NCBI GenBank assembly: GCA_034440575.1
Contig: JAOTOL010001637.1
Span: 1,215,501 to 1,279,500 of the forward strand
DNA: 64,000 nt
Direction: 5' to 3'
Origin: Imbricaverruca yamaguchii
Taxonomy: Eukaryota; Arthropoda; Thecostraca; Neoverrucidae
Each line of letters opens with the position of its first letter. Position 1 is the first letter of the stretch. The position numbers and the translations under genes were made by a program. Shown piece after piece: positions 1-54,719 of this stretch. Below the pieces are notes generated by a model, which did not search any database, was not told where the DNA came from, and was given only the letters and a program-made list of their open reading frames with translations.

Positions 1-1683
1 ATAGTGGAGGATAGGACAGTTTTCTTGCGCCACAAACAAACAAACAAGCCTCCATCACTCCATCATCGCGATACGTTAGCTGCGATGAAGCTGATCACTG
101 TCAAACATCAAAGCCCTCTGTTCAGAAGGTACTCTGACGTAAGCATGCCAGCGAGCTGTATTAGCTCAAAGTGTCTGAATGTCTGAATTTGATGCGTGCA
201 GCCATTCTGGTATCTGTTCACCATTTTATTGGTAAGGGATATGAGAAATAATTCCGTTTATGAAGCATTTGGCAGCGATTCAAAGTTGCAAGGCAATTTT
301 TTTATCCTGTGTATCAAAGTACCAACAGAAATTCCAGCATTATAAAACACGACAAATTTGGTGAAGCATATTGGAAAATATCGAAGCACCGTCGTCATAC
401 GCCAGCAGTTTTGACATGCAGATTGATTAATAGAACGATTTCAGCAAAAAGAGCTGACATAATTTGGTCAACATTGCGTACTTTGCCATCCGCAATTGAG
501 TGTTATTTGATATTTAACGCAGTTGATGAACGGTAGCTAAACCATATCTGCTATAAATTACATGTAAATCCCTCCACAGAATGTCTGAGCAGTAGACAGA
601 GCATACAACTCCCAACTCATGGGAGCATTCACTATATCGTGGTCAGTATAATATGGTCTGTGTTACAGGATTTGCCCACATGGGCGACCAAATTGTGGAT
701 TGGGACGACCTGGAGATGAAACTGCCTTGCCTCTAACTATGTCAGCGGAGTCAATATTTCCATAGATCATCTCTATGATCATCAGTATTTTTGCATTTAT
801 CAGCTAAGTCCGAATCTGGTCCTGTATCCCTTGACTGGACCAAAGGATAACAATCGGTGCAGTTTTCGGACATATACAAAAGCATATGTCCCAAACAAAA
901 CAAACAACTTGCGAAATTTAACGAGCATCATGAAAGTCAACTGAAAAACTGACCACTCAAAAATAAAAAGTGAGTGGCTTTGGAAGACACAAAATGATCA
1001 TAAAATGAATAGCTAGTCTTCATACCAACAATAATTCCAGCTTGCAGAAAGTGAAACAAATTAGAACAGCACGTTCTTGCATGGTCATGATATATAGGCT
1101 GTCGGATTGTGATTCAGCCCCTCAGCATAAATTACCTATATGCAACCATGTGCTAGGAATTCGTCCAATGCCCATATGCAAACATAACACATGTGAATAT
1201 TAATAATGATACATATGTGGTTAATCAAAACGGGAACAAGGAAGTTCTGGACCGCTTCCAAATATAAAATGGACAGGTACCCAGACCACGAAGTATAAAC
1301 ATAATTCAAATTTAGTGTAATGCATAGTGTGGTGTGCTACGGCCTTCAAGGAGTATTTCAACAAAATCTGGTTATTTCACAAAAGTGTGGTTGAAACTGT
1401 CCACGCTTCAGATATCTACCATATGATTTTCGCATGTTGCAAATATTTTACAGCATGACCGCAAATTCTTGAACATTTTCTATGTCTCTCAGGCTGCTCC
1501 ATCTCGGTAGCGCCTGTGCAAAGTTACGAGGCAGGAAAGATCGGAAAATGGGTGCACAGCAACTGGACAATGACAAAGGTTTCCTTAAAACGATAAATAG
1601 AAATACATGGATGAAACGCAACCCTCTTCCCAAGTCACACGATTTCACTTTATGAGTGGCGCCAGCACAAAGATACAAAACTG
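1..1683. other. AT-rich 3' flank, nothing recognised
   Basis: No exon, RNA gene or clear repeat was recognised. The short open frames here are of random length. Confidence 0.6.
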
Positions 1684-1689
1684 ATGAAT

Positions 1690-2105
1690 AGATGGCACCG
1701 ACCGCTGCACAGCAGCTCTACGAATGTCCGGCTAGCCGCAGCCACCGCAGCTCTACAAAAATCCGGCTACCTACGGATACCACAGCGCTGCTCACTGCGC
1801 CTGCCGTGGCCACCGCGGCGCCTCCGACACTGTACAGCCGCCGGCGGCACAGCGCCACCTCGCGCGCGCCGCTCGTACCCGCTCAGCCGTCTGTCGACCC
1901 TCCCGGCGGCGAGCGTCGCGACAGTCGCAGCGACGGAGGACCACCCGGGCCGGACACGCCGGCCAGACGCGTCCGGCCATCGGCTCCGACGCCGCGGCGC
2001 CGACACCCCCCGGTCACGCGCTCCGAGTGACCTTGGACGGGTCAGGGAGTGGCCGCAGGGTCAGTCCGGCTGCCCCATCACAGAGCAGCTCCGCTGGCCG
2101 AAGTC
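1690..2105. other. CpG- and GC-rich block
   Basis: About 400 bp with dense CG dinucleotides (for example gcggcgccgacacc) in an otherwise AT-rich flank. It is open in two plus-strand frames, as expected for such composition, but the translations are Arg/Pro/Ser-rich and match no family I know. It could be a promoter-type CpG island of a neighbouring gene or a GC-rich repeat. Confidence 0.4.
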
Positions 2106-2395
2106 TTCTCACAGGAGGCAGACTTCGCCAGTACCAACAATAAACCCCAACGATCCCTGCCAAAAGTACACAAGGTAAAGATCACCGGAATTGGTCAGGA
2201 TACTTTGCACAAAACATATCCGGCCTAGCCATCATGCAACGTACAACTTGACATCCACGTACATTTATCATTCATCAATTTGCAATCCAATACATACAAC
2301 CTTAACACCTTTGACAGGGAAATAAGAAATAACACGGGCAAGACGTTCGATATATTTCATCTAACCGTTACTATGTGTGTGTTATTCTGTGTCCA

Positions 2396-2401
2396 TTTAT
2401 T
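2396..2401 (-). terminator. Candidate poly(A) signal for the myosin gene
   Basis: AATAAA on the minus strand, about 585 bases after the stop codon. It is the first canonical hexamer I saw downstream of the stop; no strong GU-rich element is obvious after it. A 3' UTR of about 0.6 kb is reasonable, but the call is tentative. Confidence 0.3.
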
Positions 2402-2983
2402 CCCAAGCACCAACCAGATGCCTGGGATTTCATTAAATAACCCTGGGAGCAGACTGGTACAGGCTGGCCCGCAGCAGTAGATTGCAAGCCACGCTTGGGT
2501 CGCCTTGCCCCTCTCCTTCGATTGCCATAGAACCCGAAGATGCTACATGGTTAATGGGAACAAAGCAACGCAAAGAAAGGCTTGCTGCGACAGCCCGCAA
2601 TCCTTCACCAGGTCGGTGACTTTAAATTCAACAGCAGGATTTTCATGGAGAGGTCAAAATGCAGACACGATGTTCCTATGCCACCGCACTACTGCCGCGC
2701 ACACGATCCTGTAGGACCAGTCTTACACAAGGCTCAGTCAGGGCTACACGTGATACAAACACGTGAAGCGACTTGAACTCGGCCACCTGGAGAGGGGTGG
2801 CCAGCGCTCCGTCATTGGAACTATTCAGACGACGATGCGAAATAAGTTAGCTTAATTTCTTGGAGATCATGGATTGCGTGGATTGCGCTATAATGTTCTA
2901 ACATTACATTCACTACATTCGCATGTAAAATATGTACAGCTGCATGTGTGTACCTTTTAACAACACTAGCAAAAGGCGTGTTC

Positions 2984-45172
<42,189 letters not shown>

Positions 45173-46189
45173 CTGGAACGAGACGACGCCGGCACCTCAG
45201 ACACATACGATTGGGTACATAGGGGACATACAGATACATGTGGATACATAGGGAGTTGGCATCGCTGCCAGATTTCCATAGCCAGAACGCGTCAGGGTCC
45301 AACACCGATTATATGCCAGTCTGAGGGACGTTCGCTGCGACGGCGGGATATTGATAGCACAGCATCTGTTATCTCAAGTGATTTATAGAGAAACGACTTC
45401 AGATGACATTTTAGTATCTGTTGCAACTGCACATGACATTTATTTAGTTGGCATTATGCTCTGTATGCGCGACGTGTCGGTGGGTAACTGCTGCTCTAAG
45501 CGGCTTTTTTATTGACAGGATTCATCTCGTCGTATTAGCATCAGGCCAAATTGCATTGTCAAATAGCACGGGAAGTTTCACAGTTGGAGCTCCCCACCAA
45601 AATAATAACAAACGCACAACTTAGTGCGTGTGTCCACCCCTCGCCCCACAGTCACATGCAAACATGCTCCCCCAACTTTATATGTATTATACATATATTT
45701 TTGCTGTTGCCGGCTGACATGGCATGTCGGATTAACTTTCTTAGTCTTAAGTTTCAGTATCATCTATGACAGGATGCATAGCACCATTTGATCTACATCA
45801 TGCTACATTGCTCGTGTTCAATTAAACAAGTAGAAAATCAGTGTGTCAGGAGGTGAAAATACCATGTATATTGCGATGACGAACACAACGTATTGTATGC
45901 AAAAAACAGGCTTGGAAACTCTACAGGAGAAGATCGGACACTGGTTTTAGTTCCGAACGAATCGCAAATATTTGCCACGACACGCACTTAATGTTGCAAA
46001 GCTTGTAAAGAATACAGAGAAATAGGTTCATAATTAATTGACGTTTAGCTAAATTAAATATATAATATAAAATACGATTTCATGAGGTGTGACCATGCCA
46101 ACCACGGGGAACTTCCCGACAATCCCGGTCACACGGGGCATCCATGGTTCCGTTGGAGAGGGCAGCTGGCTCCCGTGTGACCCCTGCAC
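45173..46189. other. Intron sequence, nothing recognised
   Basis: Upstream of the first seen exon; no N-terminal myosin exon recognised. Confidence 0.5.
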
Positions 46190-46235
46190 ACGGCGTGTCT
46201 CCGACCGTGAGCCTGGTTCCAGACGGCGCACCTCA

Positions 46236-46505
46236 GGTCGAGACCTGGTCGGACACTGTACGCCGCAAGGGGTGACCCTGGTTAGAGGCGGCGTGTCCCG
46301 GGGCGGCCCTCGTACGAGACAGCATGTCTAGGGGTGACTCTGGTCCCAGTCGGCGCGCCTCAGGTCGAGACCTGGTCGGACACTGTGCGCCGCGAGGGGT
46401 GACCCTGGTTAGAGGCGGCGTGTCCCGGGGCGGCCCTCGTACGAGGCAGCATGCCTAGGGGTGACTCTGGTCCCAGTCGGCACGCCTCGGGGCGACCCTG
46501 GTCGG
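46236..46505. repeat. About 130-bp tandem duplication, 2 copies
   Basis: Copies begin tcgagacctggtcggacact near 46233 and 46365 and continue through gcggcgtgtcccggggcggc and tctggtcccagtcgg. Confidence 0.85.
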
Positions 46506-47889
46506 CGGTGACGTGTCTGCCGACTAATGCCCTCCCCTTGGACTGTTGCCAGGTGGCGCTCCCGTGCCGCTGGTCAGGAAGCACCTGAACATCCGCACAA
46601 CGGCGCGGGTCAGCCGGCGCGAGTCGGTCCGTGTGCGGTGGAAGAGCGCGTGACGCTCGCCCCACCGCGTGACTACCACGTAATGGAGACCCGCCCCATC
46701 CCACCTAGTGAACATCGTGCAATGCATTACTCACCGCTGCACTGACCCTGGTGTGATAAAGGTCAAGCCGCGCAGCACCCGCATAACGAAGGCTATATGG
46801 AGTGGAAGTCATAAAACAGCGTAGAAGATCCTTATGCTCATATTACAATATAAAATAAAACCGAACTAGCCCTATATATATTTTAAGTTCGAAAATGAGC
46901 AGAAGATTATACTACGCTGCTTTGTTTTGTTCATAGCCAAGTTCAGCAAAACACCGCACCTCATCAAAGGAGTGGAAGTCGTACAATGGAGGTCAGGCTA
47001 CTCATCACCCAGCAGTCGTCTGATGCACTGCGGACATGGCACCACAGTCGCTGGCAGCAGTACAATCGTGCAATGGCTGTCGCGTTACGCGCCAGTCGTG
47101 CTCTTCAGGACAATCTGCAGCGGAAATGTTGTGGACGCTGCGCCGCGACACAATCACGAGATGGAGGGTAAACAATGTCGCAACGACGTGTCAGGATTTC
47201 CATAATAGACGCCAGGGGCGACAGAGGGATGGTTAAGACCATCTAGCCATGTGTCACTCGGTAGCCTAAGTAAAACATATGGGATAAATATTTGATTCTT
47301 CTAAAGGCGTAACAAGCCAACGACATTTCGGTTGGGAGAGGCGGTGGCGAGCAGTATCGCGTGTATAATTCGTGGCTGGGAAAGCTGTGAAGTTCGCGGG
47401 CGCACACCATCTGTAGCGGATGGCTGAAGAAAAACATCAGGGGAGGGGAGGGGTATTTAACCAGTCAAGTCCCCGTACAGGATTCAATCAAGGCCGCTTT
47501 CACAAACACAGCAGCCTGGCAAGAATGACGAGCACCCAAACACATCAGGATACATACTCCGGAGAATACCCTTTGTACAACGTAATCATCTACAGTCATG
47601 TAATGAAAACCAAACCAGGTCAGTGGGAGCGGAAGGGAGCGGGGAGCGGGATACCCGTCTTAATCTGTCGTACGCTCACAGGCTTTGCATGGTAAAGGAT
47701 GGATATCGGTGGTGGGAAGGCCGGGGTCCAGCCCTCCAAACGTGTATGCTTCCACTTTTGTACTGACTACGCAAAATACAAAATAACGATCACTGTGTAA
47801 CTCTACCTACGTAACACCACATCGCGACATAAAACATTCGGACCACACACCCTGAAATCCGTCAGCATAACGTACCACAAAACAGCAAA
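46506..47889. other. Unassigned sequence with two coding-like GC patches
   Basis: 46530-46690 and 46975-47170 have GC-rich, stop-poor composition. Translations such as RTDSRRLTRAVVRMFRCF (minus) match no family I recognise. No exon call is made. Confidence 0.35.
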
Positions 47890-48066
47890 AACATGGGTGT
47901 TGTTTTATGCTTTGGAAGGGGCAAGCGCCCCCTCAACACTGGCTTGATCCCTCAGTAATTCCAGTTTTTACATGGGACCCTAGGGCCTCTTCCAAATAAT
48001 CCATCCGAGTCTGCTCATTTCTTTCAGGTATTGTGTCCTTTCACAATAATTCTCAGAAATGAACGT
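47890..48066 (+). repeat. Dispersed repeat, shared with 61150-61333
   Basis: Shares in order gtgttg(t/c)tttat, gggaccctaggg/ggagccctaagg and caataattntcagaaat with 61150-61333. Unclassified interspersed repeat. Confidence 0.6.
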
Positions 48067-48416
48067 CACTAAGCATAGCATATAACACATCACCGATTAA
48101 CCAACATTACTTCGCATGTATGACACATTTGGAATATAAACCGTCCGCATAGCACAGCACATATCAGTCTAACACTTACTGTGCGTCATTCGGGGTCATT
48201 AAGTGTAGACGGGCGGCGTAATACGGCCTGGGGTCGCAAGGTAATTAGGGCCGGCCCACATACTGGCAGCGCTCGGTGGCTGGGTCGCCACCGGCCGGGG
48301 ACAATGTTCAGCCATGGACGGGACCGACAGCTCCAGCAGGCCATCCATCATGGCCCCCGCCGACATAAGCATCATATTCTAGCCTTCACAGGAGCTGGCC
48401 AACAGTTCTGTCCGAT

Positions 48417-48850
48417 GCACACATCGGGACGAGAGACGGCGGCGGGATATACAATGGTGCGTCTCGTCCCACCTACACATCGGGACGGAAGACGGCGGCG
48501 AGATGTGCAATGGTGCGCCTTGTCCCACCTACACATCGGACAGGGTAGCAACGGGCAGGCACGCAGATGTGTGCTTTGTCTGATTTACACATCGGAGAGG
48601 GCAATAACGAGAAGGCATGGGAATGTGTGCCTTGTCTGACCTACACATCGGAAAGAGGAGCAACGGGGAGGCATGGCAACGTGTGCCTGGACCTATCTGC
48701 ATATCGAACAGGGGAACAATAGGGAGGAAGGCGCAAGCTAACCTATGCATCCTGGCTAACCCATGCATCGAAGATGGGAACAATGAGAGGCACGGAAAGG
48801 TGTGCCCTGTCCCATCTACATACCGGGGAGGGGAACCAAAGGGACCCACG
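48417..48850. repeat. About 60-bp degenerate minisatellite, 7 copies
   Basis: Units centre on cccacctacacatcgga, with increasing divergence to the right. Confidence 0.85.
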
Positions 48851-49014
48851 AACAGGCCTGCTCTGAGCTTTCTGCAGAAGCTCATTGACATTTTGAGATG
48901 ATGGCGGGGTATAGGATATGAATTTCTGTTACATCCATTTGAGCGAACGGCCAGCGTCTACACCAACACCAAAGCCATCGGTCCACCAAATCCGGTGGTG
49001 AGCATTACGCAACA

Positions 49015-49165
49015 CCAAACAGTCCAGCTAGGGCCAGAGGTCTCTCATGAAGCTAGCGGGTCAAGATCCCTATTTTCAAGATTATTTCCAGATTGAATAG
49101 GAAAAGGCCAAATTGATATTTGTAGTGTACAAACCAGGGGGCAGAGCCCCAGACCCAACCTGGAT
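49015..49165 (-). repeat. Dispersed repeat, inverted relative of 60985-61125
   Basis: The reverse complement shares ggggct, ccctg(g/a)tttgt, tctggaaa and tcatgagagacctct blocks with 60985-61125. Confidence 0.55.
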
Positions 49166-50167
49166 CTCCAATCATGGGCCCAATAGATGTAATCTTACCA
49201 GATTGCTATTGTAGTACGATATAAGCAACACACGACAAATTGGGATGTGCATATTGAAAACATGGAAACCAGGGACGTAGCCAGAACTTTACGACTGGAA
49301 TGTGCTACTTGTTTTCCAACCCTTTGTTCAATTACCCCGCCTGCAAGAAAAGGCATGTCGACACCGGCGGTCCTCAGATTGAAGTGTGGCATCCAGCGTC
49401 AGCGGGCTTCTTCGGCTTCAAAGAGCTTATCCAGTTTCCAACGTCTCCGCCTGTTCCTATACAAGCCTAAAAATGTACTGGATCCTTCAATCGAGCTCAG
49501 ACGATATGAGTCGCGGCCAGAACGATGAGGAGAAGGGAAAGAGGAGGAAATAACCCACTAGCCCCTTCCTTCGTTTGCATTCCTGATAGAAACAGTAAGA
49601 GAACCACGCACCTTTGTTCCCCTGACGCAACATCACATCGCAGGTGTGGCGGGATCCCAAAGTATCCCCTCAAGCACCACCTCTTCATCTTGTTGTCCAA
49701 TTGACGAGAAATACGAGGAGCATACACAAAAATGAACACTGTAAATTATAGGTCCGCACACCGCAGTTTAAAAAAGCAAATACTCGCAATCATGGACACG
49801 GAATGTGGTTTTCCAGTCATGAGCGTGCGTAAAGGGAGGAAGAGCATGGACCTTCGTCCATATTTTTATAGAACACGAAAAATCCATTAGTTGGGTGATT
49901 AATGGAAGGAATCTGCTCAAAAAGCGGCTGAGTCGCCATTTTTTAAGACCTTCCTACGCCCTTGCGGCTTGCTCGCAGGCATTGCAGCTGCAACACCACC
50001 TGTTGCAGCTGAAACGCACGTGTGCTCCATCACTGACACAACAGTTCGGTTGCATCGGGCGCCTTCGGTTGCTTCTTTCAACACTTCTTTGCACCGCTCA
50101 TTGGCGTAAGGCTAAACATAAACAAAATGATTCAGAGGGCATGTCCATCGCATCTTCCCATCTGGTG
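49166..50167. other. Unassigned sequence left of the LTR element
   Basis: Nothing recognised. Confidence 0.5.
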
Positions 50168-50172
50168 GATAC

Positions 50173-50382
50173 TGTGGTGGTGCACGCTCAGTGCTCACTG
50201 TCTCTTGATACACTGCTCTATCACGGTCCCTATATTGTCCACGGCTCGACACGCACGCTGCTGCCTCTGGCCTTGCCCTGACGCGACTGGGCCCTGCCCG
50301 GGCGAACGGTCGGAAGTGGGTCGCGCGTCCGTGGTGCCATAAACCACGGCCCGCGTTCGGCGCATGCGACACACGCACAACA
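50173..50382 (-). repeat. 3' LTR (210 bp)
   Basis: Starts TGTGGTGGTGCACG and ends CACGCACAACA on the plus strand (TG...CA ends). It differs from the 5' LTR by four substitutions. Confidence 0.96.
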
Positions 50383-50394
50383 CCTCCCCTCCAA
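50383..50394 (-). other. Polypurine tract
   Basis: TTGGAGGGGAGG on the minus strand directly precedes the 3' LTR, as needed to prime plus-strand synthesis. Confidence 0.85.
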
Positions 50395-50781
50395 GTTCAT
50401 GGTCAGGTTCCAGGCTATGCCAACGACTACTACACATTTCCACCTCCCCTCCGAGTCGACAACGACGGCAGACGGTTGGTGTCGACTCACAACACCCTGC
50501 CGCCACAGCTCGGGCTACAGCACAATGCTTCACAACAGCACAATGCTTCACAACACATCGTACCGGCGAGTGCGTGAAGGCTACTCGTAAGAGGGAAGCC
50601 TGGGGTCAATTTGGAGGCGAGCGGGGCAGTGAGAGCGTCTGCCACTGCGACGGGGAACCGGTCTGGTCGGTGGCTGTGGGGGCGGTGACCTTCGGTCGGT
50701 CAACTCGTCCGCAAAACGAACAGTGCGCGGTGGGTGGGTCGGCGCGGCCTGACTGGGCGGCGCGGACGGACACGGCGGTGT
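50395..50781. other. Noncoding 3' region of the LTR element
   Basis: About 390 bp between the integrase stop and the polypurine tract. A short direct repeat gcacaatgcttcacaacagc occurs near 50520. No env-like frame. Confidence 0.6.
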
Positions 50782-51550
50782 CTACTCGGACACAAGCGGA
50801 CGGAATGGGCGCAGGAAACGGCGATTGCGCCAATATATGCGGCCACTGGGGAGCTTCACTAGGAAGTCACGCCGTCGGCCTACACCGACAACGGTGCCTC
50901 GCCGGTCCCATAACCCGGTCGAGGGGTCCTGAAGGGACACGTGGATCCCAACGCGCAGGCTGGGCAGTGGCATGGCCGCTCGATCATAGCGGTCACGGGC
51001 CGCTTGCCGGAGTGAGTCGGCGCGGGCGTCACAGTCGTCAGCGGCTCGCTGCCACTCAGGTGCGAAGGCACGGTGGTGCATGGGGACCGCTGAGCGCAGA
51101 GGACGGCCGTATAGGATTTGAGCGGGTGACCGGTGGTCCGCTCGCGGGGTGTTGCGAAGCTCTAGCAGCCCACGAGCGAACGCATCACAGTCAAGGTCCC
51201 CCGCTACGGTCACTTTCTGCACCAGTCTCTTCACTAGTTTGACGGCCGCCTCAGCGTGGCCGTTGGACTGAGGGTAGTGCGGGGTAGACATGTGATGTGT
51301 TACGCCCCAGCGCCGCAGGAAGTCTCTGGTGAGATGAGCAGTGTACTGTGGGCCACCGTCGCTGCGTAGCACACAGGGAACACCGGTGGAGGCGAAGATT
51401 TCCCGCAGGTGCCGGATCAGAGTCCGGGCGGTGGCGTCGCCGGCGCAGTGCACAACTGCGGGCCACCCGGAGAGCCGATCAACGTACACCAGGTAGGTCT
51501 TGCCTGCGTGACTGAAGAAATCTGTAGACACAGACTCGAAGACTCGGCTC
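50782..51550 (-). CDS. Integrase catalytic core and C-terminus, shifted frame
   Basis: The frame opens after the C10 homopolymer with VFESVSTDFFSHAGKTYLV (first catalytic Asp). It continues through RLSGWP, LRSDGGPQYTA (second Asp) and HYPQSNGHAEAAVK (catalytic Glu), and ends RFLRPFRPLVSE then stop. The DDE triad is intact. It is displaced by one reading frame from the upstream ORF at the ten-base G run 51551-51560, so it is either a one-base indel in the genome or a sequencing error. Confidence 0.9.
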
Positions 51551-53731
51551 GGGGGGGGGGTCCGACATCAGCGGCTCTCGCTGCTGGCGAGGCAGCCGTT
51601 CACGGCATACCTGGCAGGAGCCAACGGTGTCGGCAACATCGCGGTCGATGCCGGCCCAGTATACAGACTGGCGTGCGCGGCGCTGTGTGCGTTCCATGCC
51701 TTGGTGCGAGTCGTGCAGGCGCTGCAGAGTCTCTGCTCTGAGGCTTCTGGGGATGACCAGCCGGGGACCACATACCAGGATTCCGTCGTCAACGGCCAGG
51801 CGATCTCGCACGCCCCAGTATGGCCTCAGGGCAGCGGGCAGGTCACGTCTTTGATCAGGGAAGCCGTTTGTCACGGCCTCGCACAACGCTATGTACTCGG
51901 CGTCGGCGCGGGCGGCGTCGCGGACGCGGGTCAGCGTGGCATCCTCGATGGGAGACACCCGGGCTCCGTCTGGATCCAGCTGGGTCACTGAGCGCACGAC
52001 GAGACTGTGGACCTGATGAGTCACGTCATCTTCGGCTTCCTCGTCGTCTGGTGTGGGGTCATCCACGGGGGCTCTGGAGAGAGCATCTGACTTGTGCACC
52101 AGTGTCTGGTTCGTGCGGACTTGTCGTCGGCGCGGGGGTCGCGCCGGCGCCTCCTCTCGCGTCCTCGTAGATGTGCTGCCATCTAGCGGCGGTGACAGCC
52201 CCTCTTGTCTGACGGTGCTGCCGCTAGGCGGCGCGGCTTCCGTATCCGTTCCACCGGCGGCGATGCTCGCCACCTGACTGGGGAAGTCCGGTGGCAGAAT
52301 CCCGAGGGCGATGGAGTCGTGCCAGGAGAGCAGGGCGCTGTCCAGGCCCTGTATGACATGCACGGTCACTGTCGCTGTGATTGCACCCAATGTCAGGTCA
52401 CACTGTACAGTCCCAAAGCACTGCAGCTCGTGGCCACCAGCTGCATACAGCTTGTCCGCGGGCGGAGACAAACGACTTATGTCCACGTGCATTTCCGCAG
52501 CATGTGCCACACCAATGCAGGAAGTTTCCGCTCCGGTGTCGGGTGTCCAGAGCGTTGAGCCGGCACCATTATGGTGAGTCGTAAACAGCCTGATCCTGGG
52601 AGAGCGGCGGGACGACAGGCCGTAAACTCGTATGTCGGACACGTTCGCACGATACTGGCCCGAGTCCCTTTGTCTGGAGCTGTTGCGCTGTGCTGGGGCT
52701 GTTCCAGATGTCGCGCCACGTTGACGACACCTGGCCCGAAAATGGCCGCGACGGTGACACAGGTGACACGTGGCCGTCCGGGCAGGGCATGGCTGCCCGT
52801 CGGCGTGCGGGTAGCGACCGCAGGCGGGACACCTGTCCAGCGTCGGATGCGAGTCTGTCCGACGGGTGTTTGAGCCGCTGGGATCCCTCCGACGAGTGCC
52901 TGGGCGGCCGGAGTCTGACTGACGGGCACGGGCAGTCCTGTTCCGACGATATGCGGACACAGGTTGGACGTGGCCGTTTGTCATGGCAGCCGAGTTCTGA
53001 CGGGCGTTTTCTTGCCCACGGCAGATGTGGACTGCCGACTGCAGGGTGAGATCACTTTCGCTCAGAAGCGCACGCAGGGTGTCCTCATCTCGGATCCCAG
53101 TGACGATGCGGTCACGAAGCTGTGAGTCCGTGCAATGCGGACAGAAGTCGCAAAACTGGGCGATTTCGCGCAAAGCCATCAGAAATTCATCAAATGTCTC
53201 ACCGTCCGCTTGCTGACGGCGGAAGAACTCTCGCCGGTCCAGGATAACGTTTCGCTGCCGACGCAGATGGCGCTCCATACCTCGGATGATGGTCTGGATG
53301 TCGGACGTGGAGACGTCAATATCCAGACCGTGACGGAGGGTTCGCGTCCACTGGTCGTCGAGCAGGGCGACGAGGGCAGCGGTTTGACTCGCCGGCGGGA
53401 GGTCATACAGACCGGTGAGAATGGCGTATCCCTCGAATTTGTCCCGCCAAGAGGCGAACTCGCGCAGGCTGGCACCTTCCATCAGCCTGGGGGCAGGCGT
53501 GGCTGTCGCACCCAGCCGTCTCGTGCCGCGGGTGGCTGAACCAGGGTCAGCACCGGCGGCATCGGTGCGGTCGGCAGCGGAGTCGGTCAGCGTGCTGTGC
53601 TGCGGTCTGCTCTGGGTGGCCGATTCGGCCAGCGCCAGAAGCCGTTCCTCTCTCCTGGCGGATGCTGTGGCTTGTTCCGTAAGCAGATCCGTCAGGCGGG
53701 AGAGGGTTTCGGTGAGAGCGTCCGGATTCAT
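51551..53731 (-). CDS. gag-protease-integrase N-terminal polyprotein, RT/RNase H deleted
   Basis: About 725 codons from ATG at 53731 to the C homopolymer; the raw frame runs on out of phase to 51479. In order: gag with the FASWRDKFEGYA capsid-like region; a zinc knuckle CHLCHRRGHFRARC (CX2CX4HX4C); the aspartic protease motif WTPDTGAETSCIG; then, after a short linker, VHKSDALSRAP, which in intact elements follows RNase H; then the integrase zinc-binding domain with RLHDSHQG and CQVC. The RT (YxDD) and RNase H blocks are absent although the frame is preserved across the joint (about 52085-52150). The ORF has no internal stop. Confidence 0.88.
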
Positions 53732-53732
53732 A

Positions 53733-53746
53733 CTACCGACGCGCCA
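53733..53746 (-). other. Primer binding site
   Basis: TGGCGCGTCGG abuts the inner edge of the 5' LTR on the minus strand, with the TGG complementary to a tRNA CCA end. I did not identify the priming tRNA. Confidence 0.7.
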
Positions 53747-53956
53747 TGTGGTGGTGCACGCTCAGTGCTCACTGTCTCTTGATACACTGCTCTATCACGG
53801 TCTCTATATTGTCCACGGCTCGACACGCACGCTGCTGCCTCTGGCCTTGCCCTGACGCGACTGGGCCCTGCCCGGGCGAATAGTCGGAAGTGGGTCGCGC
53901 GTCCGTGGTGCCATAAACCACGGCCCGCGCTCGGCGCATGCGACACACGCACAACA
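53747..53956 (-). repeat. 5' LTR (210 bp)
   Basis: Same length and ends as the LTR at 50173-50382. Followed immediately by the target-site copy GATAC. Confidence 0.96.
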
Positions 53957-53961
53957 GATAC

Positions 53962-54715
53962 CACGGCAGCTATCAATCGGCCCATCTGACATCTATTGAT
54001 TAATACTTTACGCCGGAATAGCTATGCTTAACAAGACACCTCGAGATATTCCAGTCAGGCTATGTTTTTCCAATGTGTTGGAGTTACAGAGATGTGCTGT
54101 GAGAGCTCAGCATTTTGAGGAGTAAATAGGTAGGACATATAGGTAATACAACAAAGCATGAGACAACAGAGCATGAAAACAAACTGGTACGAGGTCCGGG
54201 TTGGGAACATCAGGAGCGAGGTCTGGTATGCTCCATCTGTTCATACAAGGCTGGATATAGCTCACCGAAACTGGGGGTTCGAGTCCGAACAAGTGAGATT
54301 GAATAGGGAAAATCACAAAATTAGCAGGGTATCAAACCACTTCGTACGTCTTCGGACGTCGACCCGGCCGGGATCTCCATCCATTTTTTCATATTTGAAT
54401 ATTTTATATTCCGCAGCTTCCAGGTACGCTTAGTTCATGCTGCAGCATTCCACGACTAATCAAACCAGTGCGTGAAAGGCACCTACAGTGGAGCTGGACG
54501 AACGAATGTAAGTGTGAAATGCGCACCGCAGCCCAATCTCCAGTCGTTCCGTCGCAGGCGCTCTGCATTTAATGTTTGTACAGGCACGCACCTGCACGTA
54601 CAGGCATGAGACATGCAACTATTAAGAGCTGGAACGATAGGATGCAACACTCACACAGAACAAATTGCATTTCTGTAGGCAGAATGGGAGGTGCAAGCTA
54701 GGCACATTAGCCACC
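53962..54715. other. Unassigned sequence right of the LTR element
   Basis: Nothing recognised beyond a B-box-like gggttcgagtcc at 54276, judged insufficient for a tRNA call. Confidence 0.5.
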
Positions 54716-54719
54716 TGCC

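Larger units (their letters stand above)
50168..53961 (-). mobile_element. Ty3/gypsy-type LTR retrotransposon lacking RT and RNase H
   Basis: Complete insertion: 5-bp target duplication GATAC at 50168-50172 and 53957-53961, 210-bp LTRs, PBS, polypurine tract, and a gag-protease-integrase coding region. Gag opens 17 bp inside the 5' LTR. Between the protease and the DALSRAP linker that normally follows RNase H, the reading frame continues with no RT or RNase H, so an in-frame deletion has removed both. The LTRs differ at 4 of 210 positions, so the insertion is fairly young. The element has the same orientation as the myosin gene. Confidence 0.93.

Noticed and set aside
1684..2178. 164-codon plus-strand frame
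   Set aside because: Lies in a CpG-rich block where chance open frames are common; no domain seen.
46524..46745. Possible exon (minus strand, HALFHRTRTDSRRLTRAVV)
   Set aside because: No family match, no convincing splice pair, and it does not resemble the missing myosin N-terminus.
54230..54300. Possible tRNA or SINE (gggttcgagtcc)
   Set aside because: Only a B-box-like motif is present; no A box or cloverleaf could be drawn.
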